From contig RPFO01000253.1 of NCBI GenBank assembly GCA_009746045.1, positions 2,961,475-3,025,474 on the forward strand: a stretch of DNA of 64,000 nucleotides, read 5' to 3'. The notes beneath the pieces are model-generated. The model was not told the origin of the DNA, did not search any database, and saw only the letters and a program-made list of their open reading frames with translations. Shown piece after piece: positions 9,600 to 22,400 of this stretch. Position 1 is the stretch's first letter, and every line of letters begins with the position of its first letter. The DNA is from Mesostigma viride. Its lineage: Eukaryota > Streptophyta > Mesostigmatophyceae > Mesostigmatales > Mesostigmataceae. The position numbers and the translations under genes are program-made.

Positions 9600-11049
9600 T
9601 AAAAATATAATTACTTACAGCAGAGTGAAATCACTCAAACCAAAGCAAACGCCCAGCTATAAACCTATATACAGAGACATGTCAAAGCTCTATACTACGA
9701 TAAGACCAATGGAAACGCCTAACGGGAGGAACCTAATAGCCCTGCTGCACCGCAAAATCAGCCCGCGTACGGCGGAGCATGATGTCAGCCATGGCCCGCG
9801 TCAGCGCCACCGACAAGCGCTGACGCCAATATGACGTCCAGGTCCGCGCCGACCATGGGGCCCGCTGGCCCTCCAGGTCCAGCCGGTCCTCGATCCCGGA
9901 GCCGGCAACACTCCTTGAAGAAGGCGGAGGTCAGGGGCCCCATGGCCCCAAACTCCTCCAGGACAAAGGGCACCACACGATGGTGCCCGACGTCGCCGTA
10001 GGCCAGGAGCTTGGCCCGCTCCGCCCGGTCCGCCGTGTAACCTGCCGTGAGGGAGGCCCCAGCCACGTGGCTAAGAGCCAAGGGCCGCGCCACCGAAACG
10101 TCAATAAGCAGATGCCGGCCACCCCCCTCAAAGTCCAGCACCACGATGTCAGGCCGGTGGTTGGGGGAATAGAAGGCAGCGCCATCCGCATCCTCGGACC
10201 GGATGTTCGCGTGGGGGAAAACCGACCGAATCATGGCGAGCACCACCGTCAGGAGGACAGTGTGCAAATACAAATACCAATTCTGATTCTGTTGGCCCCC
10301 CATGCAGGAAAGGTAGTGAGTCCCCGTGGGATCCAGCGGCTGCCCACAGCTACCACAAGGCCGCCCGGCCGGAACAAGAGGCTGCGGGGCAAATAGCTGG
10401 TGCCAGAGCGCCACCGAGTAGTGGCTGGGAGCCAAGGCGAATGGGGGGGCCATGGGAAGAGCACGAAGGTACGCCGAGCCCACACTCCGCAAGGAAAGCG
10501 AGAACAGCCACGCACGTCCCTGGGCGTTGAGGTCCGCGAAAAGAGCAATCCAATCAGCCGTGTGCAGAATACCCGCGTAGGTTTTCTGGTGTTTATCGAT
10601 GACGCGAGCAGGGAATGCGGCGGGAGATTGAACGGAGGCGACCGAGGGAGTGCCGCGAGGGAGGTGGCGCTGGACCGCCTGAGCGGCACGGACGGGAGAA
10701 CAGGCCTGCTGGATCTCAGCATAGGCCTCCTGGATGGCGGTGACGAAGGGCAAAGGGCTGCTGGGGTCCAGGAGGTCAGGCGCTGCCGTTGCCAAAAGGG
10801 GCAGGAGCCGGCAGCGACTTTCCGCCCACGACTGAGCGACGGAGCCCAAAAAGGCTGCTGGGGCCAGCCGGGCGGCACGAGTCAGACCGCAGCCACCCAT
10901 CCGTGCAGGCAGGGAGGCAATGCGAATAGCATGTGGCGGGAGGTCGGGGCCCGGGACCAGCTGCGCCAAGGCCGACTGGATGCGTTCGTCGTGGCCCTCG
11001 GCGGCCAGCCGGACCTGAGCCGGAAGAGCGCCCCGGAGCCAGTGAACGA
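9600..11049 (-). mobile_element. Family 1 non-LTR retrotransposon copy B, 5'-truncated, inverted relative to A
   Basis: Minus-strand copy of the family 1 C-terminal part: end of RT, CCHC knuckle, restriction-like endonuclease and 3' UTR. Its 3' end (complement of TAAAAATATAATTAC) faces the 3' end of copy A across 9589-9599, AATATATATAT. The 5' end is truncated at 11049 and is directly followed by (AT)n. Small indels disrupt the endonuclease frame near its end (9893-9900). A second, weaker reason to treat it as inactive is that it lacks all RT catalytic motifs. Confidence 0.85.
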
Positions 11050-13170
11050 ATATATATATATAGCTTGAATCTGGTCACGTGCGTAACTTTTGCTTCACTG
11101 TATTTCAGCTGCACAACCGATGATACTGGCGGCTGCGTAAGTAAGTGCATCGAATGCATACAAGTGATCTGACTGATCGAATTTGGGGCTCAGACGCAAA
11201 AGTTTTGAGTGCCGCCGTCAGCGAGGCGCGCCGTCATCAGCCATTGTACTGCATCGGCGAGTCTTAGTAGCCATCGCTTAGCCATGTATCAATAAAAGCA
11301 GGTCGAGTAGGTGACGATCGAAGGATCTGAATCAAACCGATTGGAACAAAGCCGATGCACAATGATGGGCAGCGCGCAGTTTCACATAGCAGCGTATGCC
11401 GACCAGGGGTAGGGTTCTGTCGTGAGGGTATAGGAACGCAGCGCATCTAGCACGCACGCAAGGCACGAAAAGTGTGCACATGGAAGGAAAAAAGACGCTG
11501 CTGTCACAATCGCCTCCACTGTAATCTCAAACCACAACAAGGAATCCCTACCATAATAACTATAACACAGATCAGCTCAGTCGTAAAATGCATGCGTAGG
11601 AAAGAGGCTTGCTATATCTACATGAGGGCTTCCGCTGTGAGCGGGTCTAATGCCTTGTGAGGGGTGCGCGCATGTCCTGGAATGCAGGCAGCACCTACTC
11701 TACAAGCTCGCCGGCGACCCGACCATTACCTTGCGAAAAAGCTAAACTGTCTCCGTTGCTCTGATGTCGCGTCCGTGATCTATCACGTCCGCAATTCAGA
11801 TTTTAGCGTAATTCTGACGTCCGCAGCCTTGTGCGGGTTGCTATACCGCGGCCCGGTACTGACGCCGCGGATCTCAGTTGTACTCACGCGCCAAGTCCGC
11901 TGAATTTGCTGACGGAACTTTTGGGCGGACCTGAATTTCACTGACATTCGTCACAAGGGCAGTTTGCCGAATGCTGGTACACAGCAAGCCGGGGAGGCAC
12001 TGAGCAGATGTGCAATTTCAGGATTTTAACGTGGGACACCAGACACAATTAATGCAAGGAAGCCCCAGGCGGTGCCTGGCATAGCCGATAGATTTGCCCT
12101 TGTATATTTGTGTTCGCTTGACAGATAAAGCTTGAAGTTTAGCTTGTCGGAAATTAGACAATGTTATGATTGGCTGATGTCTAAAGTGGCGCTAGTGGCG
12201 CCAGCCGCCAGGCTTGAGCTTTGAGCAGTATAGAAGGATGAGCAACGAACCATGGTGGTCGTTGTTCGTCCATTTCTCTCCCTCACAACTGGTTTGTTGT
12301 CTTCATGGGGTGAAATAGTTCGAGCAGCCCGGAGCAGCCCCCGTGAGTGGTTGCATGCAGTCAGTTGCCATGAGGATGGACTGACGGATATGACAATGTA
12401 TTGGTTTTGTTAAGAATGTGTGTAAGACTGAGAACGAGACAAGGGACAGGGCCTTCGGGCACCCTGGTCGTCGTTGGCAAGAATGCCAGTAGGAACTAGG
12501 TCGGGAACACATGCACTGCCGCCACAAGGGGCCTGCAGTGGCGTAACCCAAGGGGCCTCACAGCTGCTCTTATAACTACAACATTACAACTCGACAGTCT
12601 TTGTAATTCGTCATGTATCTCATTGGAATTGAAAGCTAGGTCTTTTGGTTGCTTTGATGATAAAGCATTATCTCAAGAATCGGCTGATTGGGCCGGATTG
12701 CCTGTCATGAAGGTGGCGGTGCCGTAAAGGACCGCACCTTTCATTCTCATTTTAGGTGGCATATCTCACACATGATTACTGCTGATAGTGGATGCATTCC
12801 AAGTAGCGGTAATCACCAGTCCAGGATGATATGGCACGTCGCAAACGCGACACTGATGAGTCACGGAAAGTCAACAATCCCGGGATTAAGTCAAAACAAA
12901 AACCAAACGGGTTGTCGTGCAGAGGATTGTTGTCGTGGCTCGCTACTCGATCTCAACCCTAAACCTAATAAACCTCCAGAACCATTGTTATGTACGCCGT
13001 GTTTCTTCCCATGCAGCTGCCGCCTCGACCTCTACATACCTAACCACTGTGTTCCACGTTTAATAACTGCATGCATGTACCTAAACTAGTCAAGCCAGAT
13101 GAGGAGCTACCTTGAGATGCAAAAGATCTACGAGACCGGACTCAGATGTCAATGCATTGACGTACGTAAT

Positions 13171-13325
13171 ATCAAGGAGACAACCAGCGCAGGCCAGAAA
13201 TCGGGAGAATCGGGACCATGGTAGCTCGAGCCTAGCTGCCGTTGTCTTGTCCGTGTTTTCGAGTCGTTCAGGATGATGATTATGAATGGAGATGGGAATG
13301 TGTAGCCTTGTGCATGCATTGAAAT
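13171..13325 (+). repeat. Dispersed repeat copy 1
   Basis: This sequence recurs inverted at 30304-30457 and as a shorter copy at 63688-63770. The conserved core includes ACCATGGTAGCTCGAGCCT and GAGACAACC. No terminal repeats or coding capacity are visible. Confidence 0.7.
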
Positions 13326-14993
13326 TATGGCTGGCTTATACGTGTAGCTCTAGCAACTAGATGACCTAGACTTAGACAGCGAGGCCAGAAACAGCTTGCT
13401 TGATCAGGGCATGTGTTTTGAGCCTATACTAACTGGCCGGGAGTGTCTAGTGGTGAGCACCATTGCTGCGATCGTACGTAATATAACCAATGGTACTGGC
13501 CATTAACCAAATCAACTCAAAACATAATTTGAAGGCAATCTGTCTCACCTAACTAAATAAACCATGACCCTAGCTAATTTCTGTTACAAATCCATAACAC
13601 ACGCTGTGCAGTGAATTAATTCACTCGGCGCGGCGTGTGTGATGCATTTGTAAGAGATATTCGAAGTGGATAACGAGGGGTACATTGGCGGCATTGCCAG
13701 GACGATGGATAAATGATCACCCACCTTCGTGCATGCTCGGGCCGACTTTGAACCTCGCAGGACCACTTTTTTCTACACAAACGATAAATAAGGATCGACA
13801 TGGCACCTTGTGGCCATCAGCTTGCGCCTTAGCTGACGTCTTGAGCCCACCTCACCTTTGTAGCATAAGCTATGCGTCAGCCTACCTATGGTATTGCACT
13901 GGTTGTATTGCACCCACAGTGTACGTTGCGCCCCGGCATACACCATGCTGTGGAGAGACTAGCGCTCTGTTGTGGCCTGCCCACTTGCGGCAGTGAGAGA
14001 AGCTAGGGCGCCCTCCCTCCTTCTCGCTGTGTATAGGGTTGAAGGTTCCTTTACTCTGTATTGGCACCCACGTGACGCAGTCACGTGCTTATTAATTAAG
14101 GATCCACATTCCTGGCGCCCGGCCAGCTATGAAGTATGCAGTGCGGTGCGACTGTACCGACTCAAAGTACCACACATGCAACCGCGGCACGCCACAGGAC
14201 CGGGTATAACATCCGGTTGGAAAGTCCTAACTACAGTCATTGGCGTAGGCAAAGCCTACGAACATAAGGGCGAATTTATGGCATGACTATAATACCGCAG
14301 TATTAATTAATAATAACCACGTGTCTGCGTAATTAATTAACGCAGTAAGTTACGTGCCGTAATAGCTGCATGGCCGCCAGTACACCAGCTGGGGCTTCTT
14401 TGGGCTCAGTACGTCTTGTGGCGGATGTAGTCCGGCCACCGGATCGCGGCGGGCGCTGCTGCTGTGCTGGGCCAGGCTGCGGCGTCATGGGTCGATCGGT
14501 GAGACAGGATCAAACCGGTGTCGCGAGATACAATGTCGTGATGAGCACTGGATGGGGCCCAGCCTCATGTCGATCCCGTGAGTGCACTTCCATGGGGCAG
14601 GCAGTGGGTGCCCTGCAGTATCATTCATTGCAGCTCCATGCGCGCCAATTGAGCCATGGTTCCTGCATGGGATCGACGTACGTGTGGTCGACTGTCGAGG
14701 GATCGATCGAAGAGAGTCTGGCCGGGGTCTCCCCCAGCTGCATATGTTGAACTAGCGCCAGAAAATGACCCTAAGCAGCAGCGCGGCGGTCGCGGTCGAC
14801 AGCGACCTCGCGGCGCTTGTCCTCCAGCTCCTGTAGCTAATCGGTCAGTGGTGATCAGCGGTGGTGGCAGAGCTACTAGGACAATGTCTGCCGCTCTTGA
14901 GCTGCATGCCAGGTCCGCCCAGGGTCATCGCTGCATAGCAGAATTTGGGCGGCGATCAAGTACAGTCATGACCGTTGCGTTTTTAAAGGTTGG

Positions 14994-15091
14994 GTTACTG
15001 CGTTAAGTTGCGACGCCAAAGTTTGGGCAGCGACCGCCACTGAAGCATCGGCATGCCATCGCAACTTAACTCGAGCTAACGCGGTAATGAC
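14994..15091. repeat. Small fold-back element, copy 1
   Basis: The left arm GTTACTGCGTTAAGTTGCGA is matched by an imperfect inverted right arm ending GCGGTAATGAC. Inner GTTAAGTTGCGA and TCGCAACTTAAC pair exactly. A related element lies at 15666-15732. It is MITE-like but has no recognised target duplication. Confidence 0.55.
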
Positions 15092-15665
15092 TCAATTTGT
15101 AGGTGTCAGGCCATTTTTTGCCGTGCAGGAGGCCACTTTTTGCCAAGTCTGGAGTCCGGACTCCGGACCCGCTAATAATGTGGCTTTGGGCGGCAAAATA
15201 CGCAATTATAAAGCTCCACTGGCGCGCAGACGTCGATCCCCGCCTCCCGGCAATTATCATAAGTGAAACTAGCGCGAATGATGCAACCTTGCAATTTCCA
15301 ATTAATTTGCAGCCTGCGGGCTCAGTGCGGTACATAGCATGCAGGGCGCACATGTGGACGGCACAAATTTCACATGGTATCAGTAAAACACAGGCACTCA
15401 CGCGCTGTGTGGCTGGCTGGCTACACCCGGGCGGCGTGTCGTAAGTACTGCGGCAGCGCGCCTTTCTCACATGACTAACTCATGAGAAGATACCTGGTAT
15501 GGGAAAACAGGAAAATGGACTTTGGGCGGCTTTGATCATGCTGGAGCTAGCTGGGCCGGCTTGACGAGAGCTCAGTGTCGAACTGAATGCATGCCGTATA
15601 GAAGTCCGTGATCGAGAGGAGGAGGGGGCGGGATGCTATAGCCTATCATTTTACCGTTAAGTTGC

Positions 15666-15732
15666 ATTACTGCGTTAAGTTGCGACGCGGAATTTTAGGC
15701 GTACGTCGATCGCAACTTACCGCGGTAATGAC
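15666..15732. repeat. Small fold-back element, copy 2
   Basis: Shares ATTACTGCGTTAAGTTGCGA and the terminal CGCGGTAATGAC with the element at 14994-15091 but has a much shorter loop. The arms are able to form a hairpin of about 20 base pairs. Confidence 0.55.
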
Positions 15733-15978
15733 TGTATAGCCCCGCGCGTCCGCTTGGCGATCTCGCGCGGGGACCTCAGTGCGTGCCGGCCAGTCTGAGC
15801 GTCTGCCGTCTTCCTTGCATGGTATATGTAGCAACTGCCTCGATCGATGCAGCATCACGATCCCTTGGCCAACTTGGCCTTCCACCTGCATGAGTGGCCA
15901 AGCCGGCCCTCGTGGGCGAAAAGCAGCCCGCGTGGCGACAAATTGCTTTCCGCACTCGGGTTCAGTGAGGAAAGCGGC

Positions 15979-16550
15979 TGTTACGTCGCGTAACAATTCG
16001 TGTAGTTACGGACGTAAATTAGGTCTTTTGCCTCGGTTGTCCCTAGGTTTACGTTTAGGCTCCTACCGGGACATTATTGTCTTCGTAACAGTACTGTGGT
16101 ACATTGGGTGCCGTTGGGCGCCGCGCCGCGTACTTTACTAGTGGTCCTGATCCTGTGGTAGAATGTAGTGGACCAGCGTGCACCAGTAGATGTAGTGGAC
16201 CAGCGTGCATCTGTAGGCGAGGGCCATGTCGGCCCGAGCGTGTTGGACCGTTGGTGACCATTTATGCGCGTTCTACCCCTTGTGTGTGCACTCGGCGTGT
16301 GTTAAGTGAATTGACACATTTAGGCTTGGGTCACGGCAGTGTAGTTGTGTTTCCTTCCTCTATTCCTGGAGTAAACGGGTTTTGGTAAATGGTTGTATGG
16401 CGTATTATAGCAACACTTACGTTAATGCATTGAGATCAGCTCCGTCACGTTCGTCTTTCGCCAGAGGGTTAAGTAGAGGAGGCCTGACCAGTTTAGGTAG
16501 TATCAGGCCCATTAGAGGTAGAGGTGGAGGTAGATATCCGCGGCGTAACA
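15979..16550 (+). repeat. 5' LTR of the chromovirus
   Basis: Begins TGTTACGTCGCGTAACA and ends CGGCGTAACA, so the ends are the usual TG...CA with an extended inverted match TGTTACG/CGTAACA. The base after the LTR starts ATGGTTCCGG, a TGG-containing candidate primer-binding site. Confidence 0.92.
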
Positions 16551-17083
16551 ATGGTTCCGGAGGAACTTCAGTAGGTAGTGAACGAGACGACTATCCCTTG
16601 CCACATACACCTTTTCAAGACCCCTTCCGCGTCCAGGAACAAGAAGTCGACACTTCCTTGATAGGTAATGGGCGGGTCGCCTTCAAGCTAGGAGCGTCGT
16701 GCTGCCCGTTTCGGGACACGCTTTACCTAGAAGCTAGACCTGCTCACAGCGGATAAATCCTTTCGTAGTTAGCCTGTCCTTCGCCTTGTTTTCCTGCTTA
16801 CGGTTGTTTCCTGCCTTAGATCGGGGAGTATTACTGTTCGGAGACGATTAGCGTCGCCGTACCTACACCTTTTTCCTTGTGCTGCTGCTTTATTAGACGG
16901 CCGCACCCGCAGAGTTACGGGGCGCTGTGTTAGGACGAGCGCTGGGATATCCGGCCGCTGACTTAGGACGAGAGCTGGAAACTCCCGCCCTCCTTCTTCT
17001 TTCGGTGATCCAGATCGTCAAGCTAAGTCGCCTACCCCTACCTCGTCTAGCTTGACATCACAAGACACGCCAGGTGAGTTATC

Positions 17084-17476
17084 ATGAGTCAACGTCGTGT
17101 TTTTACTGCGCCTTCCCATTCATCTAGTGATAATAGTTTAGCTAAGTATTACGTAGTTATTACCCCTCAATGGTCAGCCATTTTCCTCTCTTGGTCAGAT
17201 GCTAGGAAGATAGTGCAAAACCGTACATATAATGTAATTAGGTATAAGAAATTTGTTACCTTCGAGGAAGCTCAACAATTCCTTATAGACCATAGCGTAT
17301 CAGATCTAGGCCTACACGTACGTTCTACTCCTCATGGTCGCCCTCCTGTAGAAGCTCTAGATTTTGCTACCCCTCCTTCGTCTCCCCCTAAGAGGGCTGC
17401 ATCCTCATCTAGCTTAGATACTCCTCTCACCTTGGAATTCGGTTCCCTATCCATTACTGTTGTTAAAAAGGACTGA
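17084..17476 (+). CDS. Small ORF with RNase H1 N-terminal / Cauli_VI-like hybrid-binding domain
   Basis: 130 residues starting at an ATG after the leader and before gag. Residues about 22-66 carry the signature of the RNase H1 N-terminal / caulimovirus P6-type domain: YYVVITPQW, then FLSWSDARKIV, then VIRYKKFVTFEEAQQFL. In RNase H1 this fold binds RNA:DNA hybrids or double-stranded RNA. The remainder is serine/proline-rich and looks disordered. There is no RNase H catalytic domain in this ORF; the element's RNase H is in pol. The role could be nucleic-acid binding during reverse transcription or translation of the polycistronic RNA, both inferred. The domain call is from pattern recognition only. 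Confidence 0.68.
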   Translation: MSQRRVFTAPSHSSSDNSLAKYYVVITPQWSAIFLSWSDARKIVQNRTYNVIRYKKFVTFEEAQQFLIDHSVSDLGLHVRSTPHGRPPVEALDFATPPSSPPKRAASSSSLDTPLTLEFGSLSITVVKKD

Positions 17477-17600
17477 TTTAAATTGTTCCTTTCTTTTAAG
17501 CCATTAAAATCTTTTCCTTTTCTTTCCTTGCCTTATATTAGGCCTTGTCCTTTATCCTTGTTGCTTTCAGTTAGATTTTTGATCATTTACTTAAACAAAA

Positions 17601-19261
17601 ATGGATCCAATGGGTGGTAACCTGTCGCCTATACCTACCAATACTCCTACTATGAATAATAATAATAATAATAATAATAACAACCATAACAACAATCGGG
17701 GTAACCGACGGGACTCACTTGAAACGGTACACCATCTCACTCCTCAAGGTAATCTTCGTGCCTCACCTCCTTCTCCGCTTGCTGATGGTCGCCGTCGTCC
17801 CTCACTTACCCCTCCTACCTATGAACAACGTCAACGTATGCAAGTCAGATTTAGTGATGACCCTTCCCTTACCCTGAACCAGGCCCCTGCCCCTCCTGCA
17901 ACCTTGGCTCAACCCTCCAGCAGGTCCTCACTAACTAACAATGTTTTTAGGCCTCCTTCCCACCCTGTTCCTTCCATGCCTGCTCTTAACACGGGTCGTG
18001 CCTCTGCCCCTGTCGGTCCTTCTGGGCGCCCTAGTGCAGTTCCCTTTTACCCACCTGCTTCCTGGTCCTACCCTGAGACGGCCTATGAGGCAGCCCAGGT
18101 CCCTACCCGTGTGGCTGATTTAGAAGTTAATAGTGATTTCAGCACCATGCCCTTAGATGACAGAAATTATGATCATTTTGCCTATTCCTCTCTTCGTGAG
18201 CAATATACTGTCCCCTTCTCTTATGGGCACCAGCCTGAAACGGTGGCCCCGTCTAGACCCCTACCCAAGACTTTTCCTCTTCCTTCCTTCTATCCCGCTT
18301 ATGTAGCAGTGGAAGCTAGTGGCCCTATGGGAAAAACTGACTCTTCTAATCCCCCTAAGCCCCCTGCTCTTCCCCTCTTTGCTAACCTTCCCAAGCTGGA
18401 TGTCAAGTCTACCCCTCAACAGTTTTTCACCTTTATTATGTTGCTTACACAGAACACGGAGTCGTGGCAGAATCATAATAGATGGCGTCTTTCTGATGCT
18501 GTATTAGTTCCTCACTATCTCACAACCTGTATTACTCCTGAGCTTGCTAACCTCATTCAGTGTGAGTCTTTGGCCTCTCATGCCTACCCTAACTCTGTAG
18601 CAGAATTGTTTAAGCGTTTAGAGAACCATTTAGTCCCTCCTGATTCAGATTGGCAGGATAGATTAGCCTTTGGTACCTTGCAGCAGGGTACTAAATCATT
18701 TAAGGAGTATATGAAAGAGTTTGATGCTCAGATGGTACGAATTAGGGATTTGTCGGGTGCAGAAGTACGTGCTCGCTTCCTCCAAGGCCTCAGTAGACCC
18801 TTATTACGTGAAGTCAAGCGCCAGTTCTCTGCCTACCGTTTTACTGATCTGCCCCTCAAGCATGTGCGCCAGCATCTCTTGCGTGTAGCAGATTTCTTCA
18901 CCACCCTTCTCTTCCTACCCGTTCCCGTATTAATAATATTATCCTTACCCCTGAGGAGGAGAACTCCTATGTAGAAGAATTAGATATCTGTGTTACTGAC
19001 CTTTCAGCCCTTGATGTCTCTCATATCACATGCTATCATTGTAAGGAAGTAGGTCATCTTAAACGTGAGTGCCCCAAGTTCCTTTCGGGTGCTCCCCCTC
19101 ATCCCGACGCTCGCCCTCCTCGTACCCCTCAGCGTGCTCCTATTCGTCCTACTTCAGGACGCATTCCTTCAGCTACCCCTAGTAGGCTGAATGCTGTGCA
19201 GACAGGATCCCCAGGGTTCCCCTATGATAATCAGGCTCCCGCACCCTCTTCTCCCTCGTGA
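17601..19261 (+). CDS. gag: Gag with CCHC zinc knuckle (frame displaced near 18900)
   Basis: Starts at ATG 17601. Near the N-terminus an AAT microsatellite encodes an asparagine run. Residues about 250-440 resemble a retrotransposon Gag core (FFTFIMLLTQN, LKHVRQHLLRVADFF). The original frame stops at 18974. The -1 frame continues without interruption through an acidic stretch and a CCHC zinc knuckle, CYHCKEVGHLKREC at 19031-19072, to a TGA at 19259-19261. The zinc knuckle must belong to Gag, so either one base was lost around 18900 or the ribosome slips. The knuckle would bind the element RNA in the virus-like particle. Confidence 0.82.
17654..17680 (+). repeat. (AAT)n microsatellite in gag
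   Basis: About nine AAT units followed by an AAC-rich tail. It encodes the asparagine tract near the Gag N-terminus. Confidence 0.85.
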
Positions 19262-19451
19262 CCCTCCAGCAGTGGCTTTTCCGCCAGGGTCTTCTTCGGG
19301 GTTAGTTCCTATGGATTTGGGGGGGAGGGGGAACAGTAGGCCTGTCAGCCGGGGGTAACCTGGACAGGTCCTTAGATAGTACCCCAGATAAAATTTTTGC
19401 CTGCCTGTTTTTATAACCTCTGTAGGAGCTGAATCTTCCCTACCACTACGT

Positions 19452-22400
19452 GTGCGTCCTCTTATGTTCTTGAATGGTGGTTTAACCGTCCCTCACACTG
19501 TTGTAGACCCCTTCTTGCATGCTGATGAACTCTTGAATGTCTCTGTGTTGGTAGATAGCGGTGCGGCTAGCTCCTTTGTGAGCGAGGCCCTAGTTAGACG
19601 TTTAGGACTAGTCCCTACCCCTCACACCAAACCCGTTACTGTTCATTATGCTGATGGTCGCACCAGTCATTCCCCGGGTACGGTGTCCCTTCCCATGGTT
19701 ATACAAGGACGTACTGTCAACCTGACGGCCACTATAGGCCCTATCACTACCGCTGATGTATTACTAGGATTAGATTGGCACCAGGATAATAAGATTACTA
19801 TTAATTATGATACCATGGTCATTTGGTTTCCAGATAGCTCTTACTGGGTACCTGAACGTCATTATAGATTGGAAAATTTATCCTTGGTAGATATTACTCC
19901 TCCTACACCTGTTGATCCTCCTGTAAGACCTATACCTGAAGTATTAATGTCAAATGACGAATTACGTTCTGAATTAAAGCAAAATGGATACCTATTATGT
20001 ATGTTCCTTCAGTTAGAAGTACAAGAGATACCTATCACTAATAATAGTGTGGATATAGATGTAAATACAGTGGATACAATAGGAGTAGGATTTACTGAAA
20101 ATGAAATAGTAAGATACATGGCTGTGATAGATTCCTCAAAAGTATTTGAAGAAAAGACTCCTTCTTATCCTCCTCCTCGTTCTGTTTTACACCGTGTAGT
20201 TATCAAGGACGGTGCAGTTCCTACGCACTCTCCGATGTATAGAATGGGCCCTACCGAGTTAAAGGAACTAAAACAGATTTTAGTGTCATTATTAGAAGCA
20301 GGATTGATAGAGCCTAGTAACTCCCCCTACTCAGCTGGTGTCCTGTTAGTTCCTAAGCCAAATGGCAAGTTTCGCCTAGTTACTGATTATAGGAAGTTGA
20401 ATGATATTACTGTGAAATCTAAATACCCTCTACCTCGTATTGATGATATATTTAATAAGGTTAAAGGTTCCACTTGTTTCACAGTACTGGATTGTGCGGA
20501 TGGTTTTTGGCAGTTGCGGATAGCTCCTGAGGATTGCCATAAAACCGCCTTTGCTACCCCTTTTGGTCATTACCAGTTTAGAGTAGCGGCTATGGGACTC
20601 TGTAACTCGCCTGCCTCTTTTCAAATGTTAATGAATGAAGTGCTTAGACCTGTTATGGGAAATTCTCATCTTCCTCAGGTGTCCTCTGATCTAAAGGATC
20701 CCTCCTTCTCCTCTGTTTCTTTATCTGAGCATGACCGTTCTTGTGCTCAAGCTTACTTAGATGATATTCTTATTTACTCTCCTGATTTTGAAACGCACCT
20801 ACGTGATTTAAAGAAAGTATTAGAAATAATGGCTGAAAATTCTTTGTGGGCGCGCCGTGCTAAAGTGCGTTCGGGTAGGAGTGTCCCATTTTTAGGGCAC
20901 GTTCTGTCAGATGCCGGGGTCGCTACCGACCCGGATAAAACTAAGTCAATTCAGGAATGGCCTACTCCTACCGACGTTAAAGGTGTACGTAGTTTCCTAG
21001 GAATTGCTTCTTACTATAGGCGTTTTATCCCGCGTTTCGCCACTATAGCAGCCCCTATTAATCATTTATTAAAGAAGGATATCCCCTTTGTTTGGAGTAG
21101 TGAGTGTCAGTCTGCTTTTCAGTGCCTAAAATCCCTACTCCTTTCCCCTCCTGTACTCATCCTACCGGATACTACTAAACCCTTTGTTGTGGCTACAGAT
21201 GCTAGTAAAGTAGCTATAGGTGGTGTCCTTCTCCAGGATCAGGGTCAGGGCTTACAGCCAATTGAGTATATCTCTAGGACAATGCTCCCTGCGGAGCGTA
21301 ACTATCCCGTCCACCAGCAGGAACTCTTAGCTGTGGTGTATTGTTGCCACGCGTGGCAGCACTTCCTTAAAGGTGCTCAATTTGATGTCTGCCTGAATGA
21401 ACCCTGTGAGCTAGATCCTTATAGGTTAGTTATCCAAACGGATCATCGTCCCCTTACCCATCTTCTCTCCCAACCCAACCTTACCCCTCGGCAAGCGCGC
21501 TGGATGGAATTTTTAGCACAGTTTTCCCCTTTTAAACTTCAGTATGTCAAGGGTGTAGATAACATAGTACCAGATGCACTCTCTCGTCGTGCAGACTATT
21601 CCTTCTTCGAGGACCTTGATGTTCTCAATACTACTCTAGTTCCTACTACTATGGGTGTAACCCCTTATGGTGAACTACCTGATGATGATTCCTATGCCTA
21701 CCTCTTTCATACAGCTGTTCGCATGCCTGATCTCCTTTCTCACGTAGGACTCTCTCTCCCGTGTGAGGCCCTTCCTGTGGCCTCGGTGGGGGGGAGGGGA
21801 AAAATAAAATTTCTATACCGCTTAGCCATATAGCGACTAGGTCAGGAAAGTCTTATGAAAACGTAGTCCCTAGGACCTCCCCTTCTCTTCGGCAAGGCGG
21901 TAGGAGATCTCTTTAAACCTGTTCTGGATACTTCTGTAGCGATGCCTACCTCTGATCTTGAACGCCTTATTAGTAGATTTACGGCCACTGAGCCGGAAGC
22001 ATTAGCTGCCATTGCTGCACATCCCCAACAATTAGGCAAGCACCCTTGTAAATTTGTAGGTGGGTTTTTATATGTGCAGATAGCAGATTCTCCCCCTCAA
22101 TGGCGCCTGTATGTCCCTCCTATCTGTCGCTCCTCCTTGCTCTTTGAGTTGCATGACTTAGCTGCTCACAGGGTGGTAAACGGGTACGGGACCTAGTAGC
22201 CCGCTCTTATTACTGGCCTTCCCTTTATAAGGATGTGGATGAGTATGTTAGAACTTGTCAATCTTGCCAGGAAATGAAACCCAATAATGTAGGACAGATA
22301 GCAGAACCTAGGACCTTGCCTGACCCTATCATGCCTTGGGATTCTATCATGATGGATTTTGTAGGACCTTTTAGAAAGAATGATAGGGGCAATGCCCAAA

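Larger units (their letters stand above)
11050..15978. other. Gene-poor spacer
   Basis: I see no reading frame here with recognisable domains, coding composition or homology to other parts of the window. It is AT-richer than its flanks and holds short palindromes (for example CTGCGT...ACGCAG around 14322-14344), two small fold-back elements and one copy of a dispersed repeat, listed separately. Open frames up to about 130 codons occur but are what chance would give. A spliced host gene with small exons cannot be excluded by eye. Confidence 0.5.

Noticed and set aside
12162..12560. Possible solo LTR starting TGTTATGATTGG
   Set aside because: No matching CA end with a 5-bp duplication could be found.
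12955..12975. CCCTAAACC as telomere-like repeat
   Set aside because: Only a single unit is present, which is expected by chance.
16382..16756. ORF starting in the 5' LTR and running into the leader
   Set aside because: Two-thirds is open in the LTR by chance; composition is not clearly coding and there is no domain.
18880..18980. Programmed frameshift within gag
   Set aside because: No convincing slippery heptamer, and neighbouring pol already has plain mutations, so a simple base loss is likelier.
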